Shown here piece after piece: positions 56,843 to 64,000 of a stretch of 64,000 nucleotides of DNA (the stretch's first letter is position 1; every line of letters begins with the position of its first letter). The position numbers and the translations under genes were made by a program. The notes under the pieces were generated by a model. The model made no database searches. It saw only the letters and a list, made by a program, of their open reading frames with translations, and was not told where the DNA came from. The DNA comes from Clavaria fumosa. Lineage: Eukaryota > Basidiomycota > Agaricomycetes > Agaricales > Clavariaceae. The stretch is from positions 1,364,001-1,428,000 of the forward strand of contig OX637794.1 in NCBI GenBank assembly GCA_951802425.1, given 5' to 3'.

Positions 56843-57397
56843 CCGCCCGTCCGCCCTAGCCCCGTGTCCTAACCTGGCTAGCCTGGACCCTTAATCTCAA
56901 ACTGTGACACGTTGTCACAGCTCAGCCCCTATCATCCTCTTCTTCTTTACCCTGCCCGCAGTGTGTAACAGAACTGCGTGAAATTTTTACTGTGTGTACA
57001 TACACGTGACCAGACCCAGAGGAAGTCAACTGTGACCCTCCCCAAGTGATACCGAGTGCCAAAGGCCCGGATCTCTATTTTACAGCTACGTACCAGTGAA
57101 TCGCTTAGTGTACAGGGCAAGGAAAGCCCCTACATAGTCTTCTGTAGTTTCCTGGTCCAGTGGACAGAGCCCTTGCTCTGTGACCATTGTCAGAAGGGCA
57201 CACGGGCAACTCATTAGGAGTTGTGGAGTGACCACCTGGGATACCATTCGTGCCCCACGTTAACAAAAGATTCATAGAATAAGAGTTCTATAGGTACATA
57301 AGTACCTAGAAGAGCAGCCTGAGAGGACAGGACTGTTAAGAGATCGAAGAAATCCTGAGTGCCGAAGGCCCGGAATTTTATTTTACAGTGCTATAGA
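56843..57397 (+). other. Element B leader with repeated acceptor-like segment
   Basis: Non-coding leader. A 32-bp segment (GAGTGCC, A or G, then AAGGCCCGGA...TTTTACAG) occurs twice, at 57054-57085 and 57357-57388. Each copy ends in a pyrimidine/AT run plus CAG, like a 3' splice site. Confidence 0.6.
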
Positions 57398-57478
57398 ATG
57401 CTGGACCTAGCCGTTGCCCCCTTTGATGGGCAGAAAAGGAACTTCCGTACGTTCCTCTGATCCCTTCGCCTCCTGTTT

Positions 57479-60400
57479 ATGGCGAACCCGACTACCTATG
57501 CTGTGGACCTGGTGAAGGTCCTCTTTGCTCTGAGCAAAATTGTTGGAGATGGATTCGCTGCAGAATGGGCAAATATGAAGGCAGAAGAGATCCTGGGTAG
57601 TGGCGAGGCCGGAACCTGGGCAGAGTTTGTGGAGGAGATGAAGTGCGCATTCGATGACCCGAATGACCGTGCGACTGCCCTTGCCGATATTGCAGGGCTG
57701 AAACAGGGTGCCATGACAGCACCAGAGTTCTTCGCGAAATTCGAGACGCTGTTCCAACGGGCGAAGTTGAGTGCAGAGAAGGACTCAGGAATCCTAGTCC
57801 ATTGGCTGGAGTTGAACCTGAGTAGGAGGTTGGTGGAGAGAATCTATGGTGTCTCCCCAATGCCAGAGACATATGGAGAATGGAAGGTGCTGGCTGAGAG
57901 GCTTGATGCCCAGCAAAGGCGACTGGATGGGATACTCACGGAACGGACACCGCGACCCACCGCGACCCTACCGCGACCTGCCGTGACCGTTTCGCGACCT
58001 CCTGTGACCCCTCTGCTGTGTACTCCAGATGTGGCCATGGCCCGAGGATGGGCCCCTGCTGATGAGAGATGTTGTTTCCGATGCCACCAGACTGGCCATG
58101 CTGTCCGTTTCTGCCCCCTGCCTGATACGCGTCCGCAGGTCCCAAGGGCCCAAACCCGGGCAGCACCATGTGCCCCCCAAATGGTGGAGGGATATGAGAA
58201 AGAGATTGCACGGCTCCGAGCCTGCATAGAGCTGTGTGAGAGAGAGAGGAGGACTCCCACTGGGGAGAAGAAGTGTGCCAGCCCCCTTTCCGTCCCTGTG
58301 CCTGCTGCAAGTATACCCCGATATACTATCTTGCAGCGGAGACATACCCGAATTGGGGCTGAGGTGAAGGAGGAAGTGAGACTGGCAGAGCGCCTAACCA
58401 GAGTGCGGCCAGAAGTGCGGAAACATGTGCCACGAGAGCTAGCCATCCAGGTGCACTTGGAGGCTTTCAGCACTGGCAAAGGGACTACAATGAAGGCCCT
58501 TGTCGACTCAGGGTGCACCAACTGCTTCATGGATTTGGAGTGGGCGAAAGGAGTGGGACTGGAGCCATCTCTCCTGCTGAACCCAATCACCATGTATAAT
58601 GTGGATGGGACACAGAACAGGAATGGAAAGGTCCGGTATGGGATAGAGGTGCTGGTGAGAGTTGGTGACCACCAGGAGCGGATCCACTTTCTGCTGGGAA
58701 AGACCCAGTCCCACAAGGTCATCCTTGGGCATGACTGGCTCAAGCGGCACAACCCGGATATTGACTGGCAGAAGGCAGAGCTGAGCCTTACCCGCTGCCC
58801 CCCACAGTGTTCCCCATCCCCTCGAGCCCCTGCACCCCTGAAAACGAGTACCCTCGCATCCACGAGTATTCTGGACACCCGTTTTCCCAACTCTGGCCCT
58901 ACCCCCGATTGGCCCAGCCGCTACCCTTTGGTGTTTAGTGAAGCGAAGTGGGATGAACTTCCCCGCTCCCGACCAGACTTCGATATTAAGATCGAATTCA
59001 AAAAGGACCCTGAGCACCTCTCCTCCAAGCTGTATTCTTTGACACGGCAGGAGATGGTGGAGATGAACCGTTGGGTGGATGAGCAGCTTGCTTCTGGACG
59101 AATCCGGCCCTCGAAATCCCCATATGCCAGCCCCTTCTTCTTCAAACATGAGAAGGACAAACTGCGGCCAATCATCGACTACTCGAGGCTGAATGCACAC
59201 CTGATCAAGGACAAGTACCCCCTTCCCCGCATCCGAGACACAGTGGATGTGCTTAAAGGAGCGTCGATCTACTCTAAGATTGATGCAAAAGGAGGTTTCC
59301 CATCTATGCAGGTCTGGCCCGAGCACCAGCACCGCTGCGCCTTCCTGACACCCCGTGGACTCTTCGAACCAGCTGTCATGTGGTTTGGACTGCAGAATGC
59401 CCCTGCCACCTTCCAACGCTTCATGAATCATGTGTTGAGGGAGGAGATTGCAGGAGGACATGTGAGGGCCTATGTGGATGATGTCATTGTGTTTGCAGAG
59501 GACTTGGCTACACACCGGTACTGGATGGATCGGGTCTTGAGGAAGTTTGGAGAGAATGGGTTGTGTCTCAAACTCAGTAAATGCGAGTTTGAGAAGAGTG
59601 AGATCATCTTCCTGGGGATGAAGATCTCCCACAACAGACTAGAGCATGATCCGGCCAAGGGTGCGGCAGTCCGAGATTGGCCACGTCCTAAGAATGTGAA
59701 GGATGTCCAGAGGTTCAATGGGATGCTGAACTACCTCTGCCGGCACATCCCGAATCTTTCTGCCCGGGCAAAGCCACTCTTCCGGCTGACTGGGAATGTT
59801 CCGTGGAAATGGGAGGAGGAGGAGGAAGCAGCCTTCCAAGATCTCCGCCAGGCACTTGTATCAGCCCCAGTCTTGGCTCTGCCTCAGGACAAAGGGAGAT
59901 GGAAGGTAGAGACAGATGCAAGCAACTTGGCAACTGGTGGAGTGCTCTCGCAGCAGCAGGCGGATGGAACCTGGAGAGTTGTTGACTATATCTCCAAGGC
60001 CCTCACTGCAGCTGAGAAGAACTACGATGTGTACGACAAGGAGTTCTTGGCTGTGATTCGGGCACTTCGCGAGTGGCGAGCATACCTCATTGGAGCAGAG
60101 GAGACGATCGAGATCTGGACAGACCATGCAAACCTCCAGTACTTCCGGAAGCCCCAGAAGTTGAAGCCGAGGCAGGTTCGTTGGGTTGGAGAGCTCCAGT
60201 GCTTTGACTTTGAGATAAAGTATCGCACTGGCAAGTCGAATACAAAGGCAGATGCACTCTCCCAGAGACCGGACTATGGAGAGATGGTGGAGGAGGATGC
60301 ACCAGTGCAGGTTTTCCCGGAAACGGAAGTCCATGTGTCATTCACATCGGAAATGGAGACGCTACTCCAGAAAAATAGTGCGGTACACATACAGAAGCCG

Positions 60401-61786
60401 GAGGAGCTTGATGATGAGTGGACACGAGATCGTGCTGGACTCTGGCAAAAGGGGATAGTCACTTGGGTCCCCCTAGGAGCTCGTGAGGCCGTTCTCGAGT
60501 TTGAGCATGACCTCCCCGCTGCTGGACACCCTGGGCCCCGGAAGTTGAGAGCAGCACTAGTGAAGGGTTATTGGTGGCCGGACATGGTAAAAGATGCGGA
60601 TCGGTATGCCCAGGGGTGTGAGACATGCCAGCGGACGAAGCCCGACCGTACCAAGCGTGCTGCCCCACTGCACCCCCATCTGGTGCCCGATGGTCCCTGG
60701 TCGGTGATCTCATGGGACATAGTCGGTCCCCTCCCCCTCTCCCGTGGACATAATGCCATCCTTGTTATTGTCGACAAATTCACGAAACGGACACTGCTCG
60801 AAGCAATCGGGCTCGACCTCACAGGACTTGGAGTGGCGCGTCTCCTCCGGGATCGAGTGTTTCGTGACCATGGAGTCCCTCACAAGGTTGTGAGTGACCG
60901 GGGGTCCCAGTTCGTGTCCCGCTTCATGAAGGAGTTCTACTCCATGATCCGGGTAAAAGCAAATCCAAGTACTGCCTTTCATCCGCAGACTGATGGACAG
61001 ACGGAACGGGCGAACCAGGAGATGGAGATCTATCTCCGGGCTTACGTGGACCATCTCCAGGATGACTGGGCTGAATGGTTGTCCACTGCGGAGTTTGCTC
61101 TTAATAATCGTGAGCACTCAGCAACAGGACAGACACCTTTCTTCCTCGATTATGGACGACACCCATGGAATGGGGGGCTCCGGCCACCTTCTGAGGTGAA
61201 CCCGGCAGCGGACGAGTGGATGGCTAAGCTCACGGAGTCCCGAAGAGCAGCCAAGGAGGCAATGGAAAAAGCAGTGGCAGCGATGAAGAAGAGCTACGAT
61301 AAGGGGAAACGCCCAAGTCGGGAGTACTCTGAGGGAGATCTGGTCTGGCTGGATACTAGAAACTTGAAGATGGACCGGCCCTGTAAAAAGCTTGACAACA
61401 AGAGAGCAGGCCCCTTTGCAGTTGAGGAGAAGGTGGGACCTGCTGGGTATCGCCTCAAGCTCCCTCGGGCCTGGCGCATCCATCGGGTCTTCAATGAGTT
61501 GCTGTTGACACCATACCACCCCCCTTCCTTCCCTTCTCAGAACCTGCCTCCCCCTCCGCCCCCTACGATTGATGATGACCACCTGGAGTATGATGTGGAG
61601 GCGATCCTTGATGTTAAGAAGGTGGGGTGTGGAGTGAGATACCTGGTGAAGTGGTTGGGATACCCTGTAGAGGAGAACACTTGGGAGCCACGACGGAACC
61701 TCACCAATGTGGCACTGCTTCTCCGGGACTTCTTCCTTGCTCACCCCGACAAGGCCAAGCTAGCTGGTCGGGATGCCCAGCCTTAA
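57479..61786 (+). CDS. Element B Gag-Pol polyprotein (chromovirus)
   Basis: 1,435 aa open from Met 57479. Capsid-type gag (about 1-150, with GTWAEFVEEMKCAF), CCHC CFRCHQTGHAVRFCP (about 197-211), protease ALVDSGCTNCFMD (Asp about 342), RT KLRPIIDYSRLN and AYVDDVIVFAE (YVDD about 665), RNase H VETDASNLATGG and WTDHANLQYF, HHCC integrase, catalytic Asp in SWDIVGPL, Asp in SDRGSQF, Glu in GQTERANQE, and a C-terminal chromodomain (about 1367-1418, YDVEAILDVKKVGCG to YPVEENTWEP). The frame really begins further up: MLDLAVAPFDGQKRNF from 57398 is continuous except for a TGA at 57458-57460, so the native start is probably at or before 57398 and this copy carries one nonsense change. Confidence 0.93.
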   Translation: MANPTTYAVDLVKVLFALSKIVGDGFAAEWANMKAEEILGSGEAGTWAEFVEEMKCAFDDPNDRATALADIAGLKQGAMTAPEFFAKFETLFQRAKLSAEKDSGILVHWLELNLSRRLVERIYGVSPMPETYGEWKVLAERLDAQQRRLDGILTERTPRPTATLPRPAVTVSRPPVTPLLCTPDVAMARGWAPADERCCFRCHQTGHAVRFCPLPDTRPQVPRAQTRAAPCAPQMVEGYEKEIARLRACIELCERERRTPTGEKKCASPLSVPVPAASIPRYTILQRRHTRIGAEVKEEVRLAERLTRVRPEVRKHVPRELAIQVHLEAFSTGKGTTMKALVDSGCTNCFMDLEWAKGVGLEPSLLLNPITMYNVDGTQNRNGKVRYGIEVLVRVGDHQERIHFLLGKTQSHKVILGHDWLKRHNPDIDWQKAELSLTRCPPQCSPSPRAPAPLKTSTLASTSILDTRFPNSGPTPDWPSRYPLVFSEAKWDELPRSRPDFDIKIEFKKDPEHLSSKLYSLTRQEMVEMNRWVDEQLASGRIRPSKSPYASPFFFKHEKDKLRPIIDYSRLNAHLIKDKYPLPRIRDTVDVLKGASIYSKIDAKGGFPSMQVWPEHQHRCAFLTPRGLFEPAVMWFGLQNAPATFQRFMNHVLREEIAGGHVRAYVDDVIVFAEDLATHRYWMDRVLRKFGENGLCLKLSKCEFEKSEIIFLGMKISHNRLEHDPAKGAAVRDWPRPKNVKDVQRFNGMLNYLCRHIPNLSARAKPLFRLTGNVPWKWEEEEEAAFQDLRQALVSAPVLALPQDKGRWKVETDASNLATGGVLSQQQADGTWRVVDYISKALTAAEKNYDVYDKEFLAVIRALREWRAYLIGAEETIEIWTDHANLQYFRKPQKLKPRQVRWVGELQCFDFEIKYRTGKSNTKADALSQRPDYGEMVEEDAPVQVFPETEVHVSFTSEMETLLQKNSAVHIQKPEELDDEWTRDRAGLWQKGIVTWVPLGAREAVLEFEHDLPAAGHPGPRKLRAALVKGYWWPDMVKDADRYAQGCETCQRTKPDRTKRAAPLHPHLVPDGPWSVISWDIVGPLPLSRGHNAILVIVDKFTKRTLLEAIGLDLTGLGVARLLRDRVFRDHGVPHKVVSDRGSQFVSRFMKEFYSMIRVKANPSTAFHPQTDGQTERANQEMEIYLRAYVDHLQDDWAEWLSTAEFALNNREHSATGQTPFFLDYGRHPWNGGLRPPSEVNPAADEWMAKLTESRRAAKEAMEKAVAAMKKSYDKGKRPSREYSEGDLVWLDTRNLKMDRPCKKLDNKRAGPFAVEEKVGPAGYRLKLPRAWRIHRVFNELLLTPYHPPSFPSQNLPPPPPPTIDDDHLEYDVEAILDVKKVGCGVRYLVKWLGYPVEENTWEPRRNLTNVALLLRDFFLAHPDKAKLAGRDAQP

Positions 61787-61797
61787 GAGGGGGGTGA
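61786..61797 (+). promoter_or_regulatory. Element B polypurine tract
   Basis: AGAGGGGGGTGA sits between the pol stop codon and the 3' LTR start, as expected for plus-strand DNA priming. Confidence 0.8.
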
Positions 61798-62088
61798 TGT
61801 TAGGATCGCTTATGTAAGCCATCCCAAAGTGCAGTTGTGGAGAAACTGGGGAGGGTTGTTGGAAGGTCACATGACCTGTGGCTGGGTCGGATTATGTAAT
61901 CATGTAAGATCACATGACCTGGGGCCTGGGCGCATCACGTGATCCGAGGGTCCGAGCGTGGGAAAGTCGGCAAGTGCCGAAGCGTTCGCTATAAGTACTT
62001 TCACTTTTCCTTTTTTGTACTCTTTTCCCCTTATCTTAGTATTGTCGTCATGACCTTACGCTTAAGTTGTGTGAGACCCAGTCTGATA
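61798..62088 (+). repeat. Element B 3' LTR
   Basis: 291 bp, ending GTCTGATA directly before the CGGTG duplication. Confidence 0.93.
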
Positions 62089-62680
62089 CGGTGAGGTCGC
62101 GACAAAGTCACAAGGGTCACATGGATAGCTGACGTAAGGGCTCAATCAAGGAGGTAGAAAGAGGCAATTTCTAGAGAATATCAAAGACTAGGGAATACAT
62201 GTCAAGTGTCTACTCATATATATACTGGAGTTCAGGACCACAGGGACGATATTAGTACAAGGTAGTGAGAGGAGACATACAATGGAAGCGATGGTAGGGA
62301 GGAAATGAAAGTATCCGGGTAATGATTGTGAAGTTGTCATGGCCCCAAGAAGGGAAGTGTCAGTCGGCAGGGGAATGGGATAGCAGTACAAGGGCATCAG
62401 AGGGATAGGAAGCCGCCATGGGAAGGAGATGGGAGTACCAAGGGGACAAGATAGTGGTAGGGACGGGGCACGAGAGAGTACAAGGTCGCGTTAGGGATGG
62501 CTGCTTGATGGGCGATGTCAGGTGTCCGTCCATTGACAGGATGATGGCATCCCGCTTGATGTGCCATCACACATTTGGGCCATACTGTTGGTGGTGGTCA
62601 CATGAGTCTCGTGACTTACTGATCATGTGACAGGTCACATGTCCACGACCTTTGCAGATCACGTGATGTCACCGCAACAT
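62089..62680 (-). repeat. Element A 5' LTR
   Basis: Minus-strand TGTTGCGGTGACATCACG... to GCGACCTCACCG. TATATATA lies at about 62216-62224 and the self-primer AGTCTTTGATATT at 62189-62177. It continues, across the B insertion, into the A leader at 56577 and below. Confidence 0.85.
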
Positions 62681-62920
62681 TCACCTGATTCTGCACCCAA
62701 GTCCTCTGCTGCATGCTCTTTGAAAGATTTATTACTGTTAACTTTTGGGTATTTTCCAGCTTGAGCACAAGCTGCTGTTGCCCTGTGTCTGTTCTGAGAG
62801 CGAGGCATACCAGTAGTGTGTGCAAAACTGCTTCAATTTAATTTCTGATGAGTCACAAAAAAAAAAGTCTCTGCCAATTCTGCCGCTGTCCAAAAGTAGT
62901 GGTGACTAAGCACACTACAC
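62681..62920. other. Unidentified spacer
   Basis: Short CpG-poor segment with a run of ten A near 62859. The right end (GTGGTGACTAAGC...ACCATAA) is shared in inverse orientation with 38630-38665, so it belongs to the SINE/satellite family. Confidence 0.45.
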
Positions 62921-63475
62921 CATAAATTGAGGGGTGTATTGTATCACTCAAAGTCCTCCAGTTTAATCACTCAAATTGAGGGAGTATATTGTATCTCTCA
63001 ATATCTTCCAGTTTAATATCACTTAAATTAAGGGGTGCATTGTATCACTCAAATTAAATGGGTGTATTGTATCACTCAATATTTTCCAGTTCAATATCAC
63101 TCAAATTGAGACATGTATTATATCACTCAATATCCTTCAATTTAATATCACTCAAATTAATGGGGTGTATTGTATCACTCAATATCCTCCAGCTTAATAT
63201 CACCCAAATTGGGGGGTGTATTATATAACTCAATCTCATCATGTTGAATATCCCTTGATGTAAAGAGTGTTTTGTACAACCCAATATCTTCTACTTGAAT
63301 ATCACCCATATTGGGGGTGTATTATATAACTCAATCTCATCATGTTGAGTATCCCTTGATTTCAAGAGTGTTTTGCACAACCTAATATCCTCCAGTTTAA
63401 TATCACCCAAATTGAGGGTGTATTATATAACTCAATCTTATCTAGTGAATATCCCTTGATTTTGATGGTGATTAG
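62921..63475 (+). repeat. AT-rich tandem satellite
   Basis: About ten units of 50-55 bp based on GGTGTATTGTATCACTCAAT and ATCCTCCAGTTTAATATCAC. The last three form a ~106-bp higher-order unit adding CATCATGTTGAATATCCCTT. Units of the same family flank the SINE-like repeats at 34530-34690 and 38560-38630. Confidence 0.85.
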
Positions 63476-63566
63476 AAATCACCCATCACCTGTTTTGCAC
63501 TGATTTTTGGGTGAAAGTCATAAATCATCTGACCAGATGGTGATAACAACCTGCTATTGGGTCCAT

Positions 63567-64000
63567 AGTGATTGTCAACAAGTTCATGAAACGAACTCTC
63601 ATTGAGGTGATTGGCCTTGACCTTACTGGACTTGGTGCTGCTCGAATCCTTCAAGACCAGGTCTTCCATGACCATGGAGTCCTGCAGAAAGTTGTGAGTG
63701 ACTGGGGAACCCAATTTGTGTCCAGATTCATGAGGGAGTTCTATGGGATGATTGGAGTTAAGGTGAACCCAAGTACAGCCTTCCACCCACAGACAGATGG
63801 ACAGACAGAACAGGTCAACCAGGAGGTTGAAGTGTATCTCTGGGCCTATGTTGACCATCTGCAGGATGACTGGGCAGATTGGCTGTCTACAGCAGAGTTT
63901 GCACTCAATAACCATGAGCACTTGGCCACCAGATTCACACCTTTCTATCTGGAGTATGACTGGCACCCTTGGAATGGCAGTATCTGGCCACCTTCTGAGG
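63567..64000 (+). pseudogene. Decayed chromovirus integrase fragment (runs off the window)
   Basis: Plus-strand translation follows element B integrase: IVNKFMKRTLIEVIGLDLTG, VVSDWGTQFVSRFM, FHPQTDGQTEQVNQE, LSTAEFALNNHE. Many B arginine codons (CGN) read Trp, Gln or His here, as expected from CpG loss, including the Arg of the SDRG catalytic block. It starts abruptly after the satellite. Confidence 0.85.

Larger units (their letters stand above)
56583..62088 (+). mobile_element. Young full-length chromovirus B, nested in element A
   Basis: 5' LTR 56583-56830 and 3' LTR 61798-62088, starting TGTTAGGATC and ending GTCTGATA, flanked by the duplication CGGTG (56578-56582 and 62089-62093). The LTRs differ by one CpG transition and one 43-bp indel. 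It encodes a 1,435-codon gag-pol. The leader and self-priming site are described separately. Confidence 0.95.
49509..62680 (-). mobile_element. Older chromovirus A, nested host of element B and solo LTR D
   Basis: Minus strand: 5' LTR 62679-62092 (or longer), leader, gag 56389-54745, pol 53368-50090, polypurine tract AGGAAGGGGAATA, 3' LTR 50078-49509. Element B (56583-62088) sits between the A 5' LTR and gag. Solo LTR D (53402-54722) sits between gag and pol. LTR copies differ at many CpG sites, so A is older than B and C. I found no TSD. Confidence 0.85.

Noticed and set aside
58508..59632. 374-codon minus-strand ORF opposite element B pol
   Set aside because: Antisense shadow of a strongly supported gag-pol frame; no domain.
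62921..63475. CRISPR-like array
   Set aside because: Contiguous satellite units without unique spacers, in a eukaryotic setting.

Overview
The window reads as filamentous basidiomycete (probably Agaricomycete) nuclear DNA. The host genes carry several 55-70 bp GT-AG introns each, and the proteins are typical fungal housekeeping proteins. The repeats are basidiomycete-style Ty3/Gypsy chromoviruses, a Ty1/Copia element and a DIRS/PAT-like tyrosine-recombinase retrotransposon. No tool was run: all exon models, LTR pairs and target-site duplications (TSDs) were read by eye.

Left part (about 1.7-11.2 kb): a compact, mostly unique gene region. It holds a Sae2/Ctp1/CtIP DNA-end-resection factor (+, seven exons), a PKA-type catalytic subunit (-, three exons), a cytochrome c heme lyase (+, two exons) and the ribosome-biogenesis Brix protein Ssf1/Peter Pan (-, three exons). 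The heme lyase and Ssf1 genes converge with only 48 bp between their stop codons. A 0.44 kb TA-flanked MITE lies about 200 bp upstream of the Sae2 gene.

Right part (about 11.4-64 kb): essentially all mobile DNA, nested several layers deep. In order: a 2.1 kb TIR element filled with GCC/GTC/GCT triplet minisatellite; a full-length Copia element (14.0-19.7 kb, TSD GGGAA) carrying a 1,000 bp non-autonomous LTR element (TRIM) with its own TSD; a PAT-like tyrosine-recombinase retrotransposon on the minus strand (20.0-29.8 kb) with split direct repeats, itself invaded by a hAT-like palindromic element, two solo LTRs and a CCAGT-rich DNA element; decayed chromovirus fragments, SINE-like inverted copies and unidentified decayed DNA (29.8-38.9 kb); a very young Gypsy element C (40.2-49.5 kb) whose two 918 bp LTRs differ at only two positions and which carries an antisense, apparently spliced extra gene; an older chromovirus A on the minus strand (49.5-62.7 kb), invaded by solo LTR D (TSD TTAGG) and by a young full-length chromovirus B (56.6-62.1 kb, TSD CGGTG); and finally an AT-rich tandem satellite and another decayed chromovirus integrase.

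The strongest points for a second look are the antisense spliced gene in element C, the A1...B1-A2-B2 split repeats of the tyrosine-recombinase element, and Tf1-like self-priming signals in elements A and B. A consistent CpG-to-TpG decay signature also stands out: all four Copia LTR differences, the single TRIM LTR difference and the single element-B LTR substitution are CpG transitions; every internal in-frame stop examined is TGA; and the 20-38 kb block is visibly almost CpG-free. This suggests cytosine-methylation-linked silencing of a heterochromatic transposon cluster beside a normal gene neighbourhood.
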